A DNA stretch of 64,000 nucleotides, from assembly GCA_026874595.1 (NCBI GenBank), contig CM049315.1, forward strand, positions 65,409,389-65,473,388, read 5' to 3'. The notes under the pieces were generated by a model that was not told where the DNA came from, made no database searches, and worked only from the letters and a program-made list of their open reading frames with translations. This DNA is from Sipunculus nudus. Its lineage: Eukaryota; Annelida; Sipuncula; Golfingiida; Sipunculidae. The position numbers and the translations under genes are program-made. Of this stretch, positions 1-12,423 are shown one piece after another; position 1 is the first letter of the stretch, and each line of letters starts with the position of its first letter.

Positions 1-828
1 AGTAAATCATATTATTCATTACTAATCATTAAGGATTATATGATGTAAATTAATGATAGACAAAGATGCAGTTGATAATATTAATCTAGATTCCTACTGT
101 GTCTAGTGTGTACATTGATGTGAAATTAGTCCAAAATGAATTTTTTACAGTTATTTTTTAATATAAATAAAAGCCATAAAACCAGGTACTTATGATCATT
201 ATTTAAATGTGTGAATTTTGTATATTCTGGATTCTCAACATCATTGTTTGGTGAAAACTGAATAAATACCAGACATGGTGCGAATACTTTGTAATTGTAT
301 TTAAATATGAATATGATTATGTACTCCATTATAAAATTTCTTGCATAAAGAATGGGAATTCAGGTAAAAATGAAAGTATGTGAATACTCGTGCAAATACT
401 TTCAAAATGTATTCATGAATGCATTCATGAATATATTCTTTAATATTATTTTAATAATCATATCAGTTATATTTCATTTTAAAAAATCATATGATTCTCT
501 TATTTTTTTTAATAAAAATTATATTTGGGACAGTATTTGTAATTTTTTTAATAAATAGTTACTCTTATATTATATGTTCTGCTTATAAGTTTTTTGGCCA
601 AGTCAAAATCTGTGTAACAGTAGTACTCCATTTGTTAATAAAATAAATGAAATCAAACCTCTTCCCTGTCTCCAAAGGTACTATCAAAATCATACATAAG
701 CTAAACAACAACAACTCATAATACAGCTTATATTTATTACCACACAAAACCAGCATGTGCCTCATTTCTAAATAATATTTTTTTATCATATATAACAGCT
801 GAGCGTCGTGACCCATAGGTCCCTTGTT
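1..828 (+). mobile_element. Family A element, 3' portion (5' end outside window)
   Basis: Ends in CAGCTGAGC (796-804), a near palindrome GACCCATAGGTC and CCCTTGTT. The whole stretch is almost identical to 11160-11993 and related to 30755-31353, which defines one 3' subfamily. The sequence that follows (829 on) is the interior of another A copy, so this element is inserted in it. Short frames here are repeat-derived. Confidence 0.8.
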
Positions 829-1477
829 TAAATATTGGCAAAAATATAAATTTGGTACCTTAAATTTTGCCCAAGTTTGACCATGGCATGTTCTTTCTTG
901 TAAGAACATTTGATTTACTTTTCACAGTTGGTATATAATATATATATTTTGTTTAAACCAGGAAATATATTTGTTCACTTAACATGAGAATTGCTGAAGC
1001 TGGAGACTTTTTTTCAAGGATATAACTTTATTAAACAAGATTCAATTGTTAACCCAAAATTAGATATGAATTTTGCAAATTTATTTAGTTATTAGCATGA
1101 ATAAAAAATCAATACCTTAAATTTTGTCCAACTTTGGCTACAGCACGTTTTTTCCCTGTAAGCACAGTTGGTTTAATTTTCAGAGCATATATACATAAGG
1201 ATTTAATCTGTTAAAATCTGAAATTTCAAAGGAATTGATTGAAAAGAGAAGCTTTTATTCATGTTTTCATACACCATGTCAAGTGTTGTTTACATTAGGT
1301 CCACCTAGTAGTACAGCCTTCACTTGTATTATGTAACCCTCTCCAGGCAGCTTGCCTTGGCTCAGTTTGGCCACTACCAGCAGGCTTCCCCTCTGCCCTG
1401 CACTCCCTTCCCCCCCCCCCCCAAGGTGGTGCATAAACTAGATGAATGTTATAATTTTCAGTATTTGATTCATTTTT
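829..1477 (+). mobile_element. Long family A copy no. 1, left part
   Basis: Matches the interior of the long A copies at 19515-20240 and 44515-45560, including the C-run at about 1410-1422 and the stretch after it. It is interrupted at 1477 by another A element and resumes at 7922. Its own 5' end is left of the window. Confidence 0.8.
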
Positions 1478-4400
1478 AGCTCCGCTGACTGTAAGTCATC
1501 TGAGCTATAGCGATCACTCTTTGTCCGTCATCCGTCCAGCCGTCCGGCCATCCTGCCGTCTGTCCGTTAACAAGGCACAAATCGTAACCGCTGGACCTGG
1601 AATCTTCTTACTTTACATCCAGAGAGGTCCATGAAAAATCTCCTTGGAAACCTGGAATTAGGTCTCTGTTACCCATATCCTTTGAGCTATGGGGCCCCAA
1701 AGTAACCCAAAAGCTTCTATATCTCATTAACTACATCACTGATGGTCATGATTTTTGGCATACGTATTGATCATGAGATGTTCCATCAGTTTCTGCAGAC
1801 TGGTGGAGCCACCTGTATTTTTAGCGAACCTGTGAGCTTATGCGATGGTGTGGCGTCGTCCGGCGTCCGTCCAGCGTCCGTCGTCTGTACGTTAACCCAT
1901 ACTATCTTGAAAACAGCAAGAGTTAGCATCACCAAATTTTATGCAAAAAATTAGTCATCTAAAAAACTCCATCGGATTTTGCTTATTTTTTGGCTAACTG
2001 CATTTTCTTAGATTTTATAGGGAAAAAGCTTAAAAACTTTTAAAAATCTTCTTCTCTGAAACTGTCCAGCCAAATTGTCCAATATTTCACAGAAATGATC
2101 GCTGGAACAATCTCTCTCAAGTTTGTTTGAATGGTTCCAGTTCGGAGATTTTTGGCCGAGTTACAGGAGGTTGAACTTAGTCATCTGTCCAAAAAAGCAC
2201 ACTAAAATTAAAATCTCAGAAACGGCTAGAGATATAATGACCAAATTTCATACCAATGTTTGTCACATATGTCATATCTGATTTTGAGGTATTGGTGGCG
2301 CCATCTACATTGATGTGTTTTTTACAAGCAAAAATGTAATTTTAAACTCTTCTAGCTTATACACTGATTTATGATGAAACTGTTCAGCTGATTGGTTTAA
2401 ACTTTACAAGAATTATTCTATGGTAGGGTTTTGCCAGTTTTATAAGAATAGATTGGGTAAATACAGTTTTAAAAAAGCATTGTAGCCAATTGAAAAAGGC
2501 TTTCTGTATTTTAGTACAGATTTGACTTCATGCAGCTTAAGTCAAGAGGTCACTCAGTACAAACAGGTGGGGTCCAGACATCACCATGGCAACTGACCTG
2601 GCTGGGGGGGGGGGTGTCTAGACAATGTGTCTAGACGTCTAGACACAGCGTCTAGACGTCGGGACACAATGTTTAGATGCAGAATTCCCAGATTATTGGA
2701 ACTATATCTTTCAACTGTTTGAAAAAACTTGGTTTGCACTTTAAGCGAATCGGGTTCATCATCAGGTCACATGTGAATTGCTGCGCCTTCATTTTTGGTT
2801 GACCTCTTACCTTTCCTTGCTGCCCAGTGTCCATTTGTGCGTCTGTTTCAACACATAAACCCACATATCTTGGGAACCATTTGACCGATCAGGCTAAAAA
2901 TTTTGCACAAATGTAGCCCTTTGATAGCTTTATAACATACACTAAAAATGGTGGCACCACCTTCAACCAATTTTGCACAGCGTCCATCTGTTCATCTGCC
3001 TTGGGATAATATTACTCATATCTCAGCAGTGGTTTGACTTATCCACCTGAAATTTTGCAGGTTTTTTACATCCTGGACAGCTTTCTCGATTTTTATGACA
3101 GGTGGCACCACCTATATTCACATTTACTCTGTAGACATCCAACCATTTGACTGATTGGGCCAAAATTTTGCATGTGTATAGATCTTACATAGCTCTTTAT
3201 CATAGGAAAAACTTGTGGTGCCACCTGCAACCACTTATGCACAGCTTCCATCTATTGATCTGCCTTTGGATAAAATCACTCATATCTCAGCAGTGGTTTG
3301 ACTTATCCACCTGAAATTTTGCAGTTTTATACATCCTGGACAGGTTTCTCGATTTTATGACAGGTGTCGCCACATACATTCACATTTACTCTGCAGACAT
3401 CCAAGCTCACATCTTGGGAACTGTTTGACTGATTAGGCCAAAATTTTGCCTGTGTATAGATCTCACATAGCTCTTCATCATAGGCAAAACTGGTGGTGCC
3501 ACCTGCAACCATTTATGCACAGCGTCCATCTGTTCATCTGCCTTAGGTTAAAATCACTCATATCTCGGCAGTGGTTTGACTTTTCCACTTGAAATTTTGC
3601 AGGTATTTTACATACTTGACAGCTTTCTCGATTTTATGACAAGTGGCGCCACCTACATTCATGTTTACTCTGCAGACATCGAAGCTCATATCTCGGGAAC
3701 CGTTTGACCGATTAGGCCAAAATTTTGCATGTGTATAGATCTCAAATAGCTCTTCATCATAGGCAAAACTGGTGGCGCCACCTGCAACCTCTTATGCACA
3801 GCATCAATCTGTTCATCTGCCTTTGGATAATATCACTCATATCTCAGCAGTGGTTTGACTTATCCACCTGAAATTTTGCAGGTTTATACATCCTGGACAG
3901 CTTTCTCGATTTGTGACAGGTGGCGCCACCTACATTCAAGTTTACTCTGCAGACATCCAAGCTCATATCTCGGGAACCATTTGACTGATTGGGCAAAAAG
4001 TTTGCATGTGTATAGATCTCACATAGCTCTTCATCATAGGCAAAACTGGTGGCGCCATCTGCAACCACTTATGCGCAGCGTCCATCTGTTCATCTGCCTT
4101 GGGATAAAATCGCTCATATATCAGCAGTGGTTTGACTTATCCACCTGAAATTTTGCAGGTTTATACAACATGGACAGGTTTCTCGATTTTATGACAAGTG
4201 GCGCCACCTACATTCATGTTTACTCTGCAGACATCGAAGCTCATTTCTCAGGAACTGTTTGACCGATTAGGCCAAAATTTTGCATGTGTATAGATCTCAC
4301 ATAGCTCTTCATCATAGGCAAAACTGGTGGCGCCATCTGCAACCACTTATGTGCAGCGTCCATCTGTTCATCTGCCTTGGGATAAAATCGCTCATATATC

Positions 4401-7400
4401 AGCAGTGGTTTGACTTCTCCACCTGAAATTTTGCAGGTTTATACATCATGGACAGGTTTCTCGATTTTATGACAGGTGGCGCCACCTACATTCACATTTA
4501 CTCTGCAGACATCCAAGCTCATATCTCAGGAACCGTTTGACCGATTAGGCCAAAATTTTGCATGTGTATAGATCTCACATAGCTCTTCATCATAGGCAAA
4601 ACTGGTGGTGCCACCTGCAACCATTTATGCACAGCATCCATCTGTTCATCTGCCTTAGGTTAAAATTACTCATATCTCAGCAGTGGTTTGACTTATCCAC
4701 CTGAAATTTTGCAGGTATTTTACATCATTGACAGCTTTCTCAATTTTATGACAGGTGTCGCCACCTACATTCACATTTACTCTGCAGACATCCAAGCTCA
4801 TATCTTGGGAACCGTTTGACCGATTAGGCCAAAATTTTGCAATTGTATAGATCTCACATAGCACTTCATTATAGGCAAAACTGGTGGCACCACCTGTAAC
4901 CACTTATGCACAGCATCCATCTGTTGATCTGCTTTGGGATAAAATCACTCATATCTCGGCAGTGGTTTGACTTATCCACCTGAAATTTTGCAGGTTTATA
5001 CATCCTGGACAATTTTCTCGATTTTATGACAGGTGGCACCACCTACATTCACGTTTAAGCTGCAGACATCCATGCTAATATGCAACACACCACGCTCTTT
5101 TCCCCTTGCCACTTAATCCATGCCTCACTTCACCCGTCCCACTCTGATTTCTGCAGATACATATAGTGGCTTGTCGACTACCCATATTCTGGTTTTAAAA
5201 TGTCCTAGTCCGAAACTTGCAGGTCAGAAATGTCACTTTTGCTGAAATCATAATGACTAAGGTAGATATGCAGGACTAAGGAGGATCAATATTAAATTTT
5301 AAAAATAAACCTCCATTCATACTCCTAAACTTTGCACAGGTTCGCATTAGGCCTGTAGGCCTTGTTTTATTTTTTACGAATATTTTTCTCAATTTTTGAG
5401 ACCTTTAAAAATGAGGACATCTGTTAACAGGGCACACTCAATGTGGACATTTGTTAACAGGGCACAAATCGTAAAGACTGGACCTAGAATCTTCATTCTT
5501 GACATTCTGAGAGACCTATGAAAAGTCTCCATGGAAACCAGAAATTAGGCCTCTGTTACCCATATCCTTGGAACTATTGGGCCCCAAAGTACCCCCCAGA
5601 ATAGTGAAATATTTCATACAAAAACTTCAATATCTAATTAGCTACATCACTGATAGTCATGATTTTTGGCATACATATTGATCATGAGATGTTTCATCAG
5701 TTTCTGCAGACTGGTGGCGCCACCTGTATTTTTTTATTGTTTACGAATTGTTTTCTCTATTTTTGAGACCTTTAAAAATGTAAACAACAGTTAACAGGGC
5801 ACAAATCGTAAAGAATGGACCTAGAATCTTCATTCTTGACATTCTGAGAGACCTATAAAAGTCTCCATGGAAACCAGAAATTAGGTCTCTGTTACCCATA
5901 TCCTTCAAGCTATGGGGCCCCAAAGTACCCCCCAGAATAGTGAAAAATTTCATACAAAAACTTCAATATCTCATTTACAACATCACTGATTGTCTTGATT
6001 TTTGGCATACATATTGATCATGAGATGTTTCATCAGTTTCTGCAGACTGGTGGCGCCACCTGTATTTTTCAAATTTTTACAATTGTTTTCTTTATTTTTG
6101 AGACCTTTAAGGATGTAGTTATCTGTCAACAGGGTTCAAATTGGACATAGAATCTTCATTCTTGACACACGGGAAGACCTATGAAAAGTCTCCATGGAAA
6201 CCTGAAATTAGGTCTCTGTTACCCATATCCTTTTAGCTGTGGCACTCCAAAGTACAGCTGATAATAAAGGAAAATTTGATACAAAAGCTGAAGTATCTGA
6301 ACAACTAATGCAGAGATCACCATAATTGTTTGCATGGATATTGATCATGAGATGTTTTAACAGTTTTTTGCAGACTGGTGGAGCCACCTGTATTTTTCGA
6401 TTTTTTATGAATTGTTTTCCCTATTTTTGAGACCTTTAAAAATGTGAACATCTGTTAACATGGCACAAATCGTAAAGACTGGACCTAGAATCTTCATTCT
6501 TGACATTCTGAGAGACCTATGAAAAAGTCTCCATGGAAACTAGAAATTATGTCTCTGTTACCCATATCCTTGGAGCTATGGGGCCCCAAAGTACCCCCCA
6601 GAATAATAAAAAATTTCATTAAAAAACTTCAATATCTGATTAACTACATCACTGAGGGTCATGATTTTTGGCATACATATGGATCATGAGATGTTTCATC
6701 AGTTTCTGCAGACTGGTGGCACCACCTGTATTTTTCAAATTTTTACAATTTTTTTCTCTATTTTGAGACCTTTAAGGATGTAGTTATCTGTCAACAGGGT
6801 TCAAATTGGACATAGAATCTTCATTCTTGACACACGGGAAGACCTATGAAAAGTCTCCATGGAAACCTGAAATTAGGTCTCTGTTACCAATATCCTTTGA
6901 GCTATGGCACTCCAAAGTACAGCTCAAAATAATGGAAAATTTGATACAAAAGCTGAAGTATCTGAACAACTAATGCGGAGATCACCATAATTGTTTGTAT
7001 GGATATTGATCATGTGATTTTTCATCAGTTTCTGCAGCCTGGTGGCACCACATGTATTTGTTCGGGCTTTTTTTTCGAATTTTTTTCTCAATTTTTGAGA
7101 CCTTTAAAGATATGAACATCTGTTAACATGGCACAAATCATAACAACTGGACCTAGAATCTTCATTCGTTACACACAGGGAGACCCATAAAATCCATGGA
7201 AACCTGAAATTAGGTCTCTGTTACCCATATCCATTAAGCTGTATGGCTCCAAAATACCCCCCAGAATAATGAAAAATTTGATACAAAAACTCCAGTATCT
7301 CAATAACTACAACACTGATGCTCATGATTTTTGGCATACATATTGATCATGACATGTTCCATCAGTTTCAGCAGACTGGGTGCGCCACCTCTATTTTTTT

Positions 7401-7921
7401 CAAATTTTTACGAATTATTTTCTCTATTTTTGAGACCTTTAAAGATGTGGTTATCTGTCAACAGGGTACAAATTGTAACAACTCGACCTAGAATCTTCAT
7501 TCTTGTCATGCAAGAAGGCCCATGAAAAGTGTCTGTGAAAACCTGAAATTAGGTCTCTGTTACCCATATCCTTCAAGCTATAGGACTCCAAAGTATCCCT
7601 CAGAATAATGGAAAATTTGATACAAAAGCTGAAGTATCTGAACAACTTATCCAGAGACCACCATGCTTCTTTGCATGGATATTGACCATTAAGTGTTTTT
7701 ATTAGTTTCTGCAGACTGGTGGAGCCACCTGTATTTTTTTTAAAGTTTACGCACTTTTTCTCTTTTTTTGAGATATATTAATACAGACACAATCTCAGTC
7801 TGTTGGTTAATCTGTTTGATGCTTCAGTTGAATGATTATATACTACCATTCAGATGATAAAATTTCCTTTTGCAAATCTCTTCCCAGTCAGCTGAGCGTC
7901 ATGACCCATGGGTCACTTGTT
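1478..7921 (+). mobile_element. Family A element with about 333-bp internal tandem repeats (6.4 kb including nested B)
   Basis: Starts AGCTCCGCTGAC with the 5' hairpin partner ATCTGAGCTATAG, then a CCGTC-rich segment, and ends CAGCTGAGC (7890-7898), the palindrome GACCCATGGGTC and ACTTGTT. The body is an array of units of about 331-343 bases, each ending in CTGCAGACTGGTGGCGCC-type sequence at about 1793, 5700, 6037, 6372, 6703, 7033, 7365 and 7708. A family B element (1823-5366) is inserted in it. The flanks 1441-1477 and 7922 on match the uninterrupted sequence at 20222-20260 and 45538-45575, which gives the empty site. No coding capacity. Confidence 0.88.
1823..5366 (+). mobile_element. Family B element with about 280-bp tandem repeats, nested in A
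   Basis: 5' end AGCGAACCTGTGAGCTT, 3' end CACAGGTTCGC (5336-5346) then AGGCCTGTAGGCCTTGTT. GCGAACCTGTG and CACAGGTTCGC are perfect reverse complements (11 bp). The 3' hairpin is AGGCC-TGTA-GGCCT. Between about 2940 and 5060 there are roughly eight units of about 280 bases, each holding two copies of the GGTGGCGCCACC-type palindrome about 140 apart. It sits in a T-run of the surrounding A repeat unit. Confidence 0.88.
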
Positions 7922-8882
7922 ATCCTAGGCTATGCTACATTTTAGATTTTGTATTGTACCACCAGGGTTACAATGATTAAAGTGCACATTTAATTGTGTC
8001 CACAAAGTGGTTTATTTGCTATATGAAAGTGCATGTGGATGTTCATCAGATAAGTAATTCTTTACTTCAGAAGAGTAAAACTTCACCAGGTGTGAAATTG
8101 ACTATTAGTTCCAGTAAAAAATTATAGCTGAGATAGTAATTAGCATAATGATGTTGTTTGTCCCTCATTCAACTAATAGTGTGTATACTTTATTTGAAAA
8201 GATGGTTTTATTTTATCAAATTTACTGAATCTTTTATTTTGATGAATAAATTAAGCTTGTACTGAAAACTCAAATGTACAATACTTTTTAATGGTGATTA
8301 AAGGAATGATCTTGAAGGTGCCATGTTGTGGCATTATTTTCTTTCAAATTCAGTTTAAACATTTGTGATGTAAAAATAATAAAATATATGTGTAAGCATA
8401 ATATGACCTGATATGAGCTACACTCTGGATAAATTATGATTGCAACTTAGAATTCTGATATTTTAACTTGTATTTCAGATTTTTTATTACAAATATATAA
8501 AACTTGAAAATAAAGAGAATGAATCTGATAAAAACTATTTATGGAAAAAGTTGATATGCTAAAAAAATAGGCTTAAATATAAAATTAAATGCATTATTCC
8601 CTTGAAAGTGAAATAAAGGTATTTGTCCATTCTGTTCACTTGCCTGTCCATATGTAAATTTTTCATATGCATCACAGTATTTCAAAACTTTTACTGTTTT
8701 CCTTCATGAAAGTCTTGTCAGAGTATTAGTTTTGCAATCATATATTTAGAACCAAGTAGGAGGGCCCCTTTCCTCTTAGCTTCTCATATGCTTGTATATA
8801 TGAAAAACATTACAATAGAATATTTTGCATTTGCAAAAGTTTCAAACTTCAGCTGAGCGCCTTGACCCATGGGTCCCTTGTT
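7922..8882 (+). mobile_element. Long family A copy no. 1, right part
   Basis: Continues the copy interrupted at 1477 and ends CAGCTGAGC (8850-8858), GACCCATGGGTC, CCTTGTT. The sequence beyond resumes a family B interior (GTACGGGGTCATCAGTGCCT, compare 48230), so this A copy lies within a B copy. Confidence 0.82.
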
Positions 8883-9364
8883 TGTACGGGGTCATCAGTG
8901 CCTGTATCACACCGAGGGCTACAAAAAACTTCTTCTCTGAAACCATATGGCCGAATTGTTTAATATAGCACAGAAATGATCCTAGGATAATGCTTTCTGA
9001 AGTTGGTTCAAATGGTCTCTGTTTAGTGACTTTTGGCTGAGTTATATTAATTATGGGAAGCTGAATTTAGTCATATGCCATATGACAGCCCATTTTAGCT
9101 CAGTGGGTACAAAGATCTTCTTCTCAAAAACCACAGGGCCAAATTCTTAAATCTCACACATTAATTATCCTTAGATGTTGATCATTCAAGTTTGTTCAAA
9201 TGGTTTTGGTTCAGTGCTTTTTGGATGAGTTATGGGAAGCTGAACTTAGCCAGTTTGCTGTATCTTCCTATATGAGTTATAAAACCTGCAAAGCATTTTT
9301 CGACTGACGCCACTGAAGCCAGTTCGCTTAATATTTTACAAGAATAATCCCCACAATAATTTTT
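8883..9364 (+). mobile_element. Family B interior fragment
   Basis: Matches the B interior at 48230-48560 (shared GGGCTACAAAAAAC, CACAGAAATG, TTTGTTCAAATGGT). Both of its ends are cut by A insertions, at 8882 and 9365. Confidence 0.7.
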
Positions 9365-11993
9365 AGCTCAGCTGACTATAAGTCATCTGAGCTATAGTCG
9401 TGGTCCATTGTCCGTCGTCCGTCCGTCTGTCCGTCCGTCCGTCCGTCCGTCCGTAGATGTGGCACGTTTTGAAACCGTAAGACCTAGGAATCCAAAATTC
9501 GGCATAATGTTAGATGTCCCCAAGATCTCCTACCAAGCCGAAAACTGGGTCTTTGCAACTTCGTTCCTTTGAGAAATTAAGGAAAAACCTCAATTTTTTA
9601 TTAAAAACCTATTTTCACACTTCAGGACTGCCTAATATCAAAACCACCCATCTGTTTTTCCTCATATTTACCATAAATATTCCTCTTTATAGTTCCTATG
9701 TACATGCCAGAAATTATGTCTGTATTATTTAATTTAAAAAAGTTATGGGCCCAAACATAATGCATTTTGTAAAAAATCAGGAAAGATATTTGATCACTTA
9801 ACACAAAAAATGTTAAAGCTATCGACCTTTTTTCCAGTAATATAACTTTAATTAATAAAAATTAAATTGTATACCCAAAATTAGATGAAAATCTTTTAAA
9901 TTTTCTAAAATATTAATAAAAATAAAAAATTGGTACCTTAAATTTTGCCCAACTTTGACCATGGCACGTTTTTTTTCTGTAAGTACTGTGGATTTAATTT
10001 TCACAGCATGTTTTTGTTAGCATTTCAACTGTTAACACCAAAAATTTGAAACCAGTTGATCAAAAACTGTAGATTTAAATAAGTTTTCAAGCACCATGTA
10101 ACATATTGTTTACATCAAGCTAGTGTTATGCAGTTTGCAAGAGCTCAGCTCCCCAGCTTCAGCTCTTAGTTCCTTAATTCGGCATACAGTTAGATGTCTC
10201 CAAAATCCCCTACCATGCCAAGAATTTGGTCACTAGGACTTAATACCTTCGAGATATTAATGAAAAACTTCATTTTTCCATTAAAAACCCTTTGTTACAC
10301 TTCAAGACTGCCTAATATCAAAACCACTGATCTGACTTTAATCATAAATAATATACATATTTTTCATTCTCTATGCACATGCCAGAATGATGTCAGTATT
10401 GCGTAATTGTTTTAAGTTATGGGCCCAAACATAATACACATTGTAAAAAATCAAGAAATATATTTACTCCCTTAACAAGGGCATTGCTGAAGCTAGAGAT
10501 TTTTTTTTGTCAGGGATGTAACATTATTTAATCAAGATTCAATTGAATACCCAAAATTAGTTCTGAATTTTTCAAATTTTATAAGTTATTAGTATAAATA
10601 TAAAATTAGTACCTTAAATTTTGCCCAACTGTGACCATGGCACGTTTGTGTCCTGTGAGCACTGTTGATATAATTTTCATATCATGCACACATTAGGATT
10701 TCAGCTTTTTAGTTTAGAAAGCTGAAAGAAATTGGCCAAAAATTGTAGCTTTTATTAATGTTTTTTATGAGACCCTGTCAGACTTTGGCTCTCTCCAGCC
10801 CCTCTTGAGTCACCTGTATGTTGACCTTGTTGACCTTTCATCAAATTATGCACGCTTGAGGCGAGGCATACAGGAATCCAGGCAGCTTATGGCCAGCCAC
10901 AGTTGATCCAGGTGTCCAACCCAACTCATCTAGTAGTTTTAACCAACAACATAACAATAAACAATAAATTAATAAATTTTTATTGGTTTTTAATAACAAA
11001 TTAAAGAAAAATAGAAAAGGAATTTGTTAGTTTATAATAACAGGAAATTAACTTGCAGTTACTGATGATATAAGAATCTTGTATCGATGGGTAGAATGTC
11101 ACATATTCCAAATAACACCATGCAGTCACCTATGGCATTTTTCAGTTCAATTTTAATGATAAAGAAGTAAATCATATTATTCATTACTAATCAATAGGGA
11201 TCATATGAAGGAAATTAATGATAGACAAAGATGCAGTTGATAATATTAATCTAGATTCCTACTGTGTCTTGTGTGTACATTGATGTGAAATTAGTCCAAA
11301 ATGAATTTTTTACAGTTATTTTTTAATATAAATAAAAGCCATAAAACCAGGTACTTATGACCATTATTTAAATGTGTGAATTTTGTATATTCTGGATTCT
11401 CAACATCATTGGTTTGTGAAACTGAATAAATACCAGACATGGTGTGAATACTTTGTTATTGTATTTAAATACGAATATGATTATGTACTCCATTATATGT
11501 TTCTTGCATAAAGAATAGGAATTCAGGTAAAAATGAAAGTATATGAATACTCGTGCAAATACTTTCAAAATGTATTCATGAATGCATTCATGAATATATT
11601 CTTTAATATTATTTTAATAATCATATCAGTTATATTTCATTTAAAAAAATCATATAATTCACTTATTATTTTTTATAAAAATTATATTTGGGACAATATT
11701 TGTAATTTTTTTAATGAATAGTTAAACTCTTATATTATATGTTCTGCTTATAAGTTATATGGCCAAGTCAAAATCTGTGTGACAATAGTACTCCATTTGT
11801 TAATAAAATAAATGAAATCAATCCTCTTCCCTGTCTCCAAAGGTACTATCAAAATCATACATAAGCTAAACAACAACAACTCATAATACAGCTTATATTT
11901 ATTACCACACAAAACCAGCATGTGCCTCATTTCTAAATAATATTTTTTTATCATATATAACAGCTGAGCGTCGTGACCCATAGGTCCCTTGTT
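9365..11993 (+). mobile_element. Complete family A element, 2.6 kb
   Basis: 5' AGCTCAGCTGACTATAAG with hairpin partner CATCTGAGCTATAG, followed by a run of CCGTCCGT repeats (9418-9455). 3' CAGCTGAGC (11961-11969), GACCCATAGGTC, CCCTTGTT. The interior repeats its first segment again from about 10180. The 3' 830 bases are almost the same as 1-828. Confidence 0.85.
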
Positions 11994-12423
11994 ATAATAA
12001 TTGTCTTTAATGATTCCACATGAATGATTTTTGGCTGAATCAAGCAGTCATTTTACCATATATGTAAGCTGTGTGATGCTTATACATCTAGCCTGGCACC
12101 AGTTTATCAGCATCTGTTACTAAGCCACTAGACATTTAGATTTCAAGTTATCTTTGGTTAATATTGACAAGAATGTTTTTAAAAGCTTTTAAAAAATTTA
12201 AATTTATCATTTAAATTATTCATCACACCAGGCAATGTTACAATCATGGATATTCCGCTCTCTGTGGCTATATAAATGCGATTGTACATGGATTATAAAT
12301 GATTGGTATCCATATTCAACTTAATTCAAGAATTTGCCATCAATGAGATATACCTATATTATTATTTTGCATTCAGTGTGCCTCTGTTATAATTTTACAT
12401 TTATTCCTGATTTCTTTTTTTTT
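11994..12423 (+). other. Sequence between elements, nothing recognised
   Basis: AT-rich, no open frame, no repeat ends. It separates an A element from a B element and may be ancestral upstream or intronic sequence of the TRMT9B-like locus. Confidence 0.5.

Noticed and set aside
3855-4148. 97-codon open frame in the B array
   Set aside because: It spans one tandem unit; neighbouring units interrupt the frame, so it is a by-product of the repeat.
2940-5060. CRISPR-like repetition
   Set aside because: Repeat units are about 280 bases, adjacent and without unique spacers, in a eukaryotic context.
1478-7921. LTR retrotransposon or LINE origin for the long repeats
   Set aside because: No long terminal repeats, no reverse transcriptase frames, no poly-A tail, and the ends are inverted-repeat and hairpin based.
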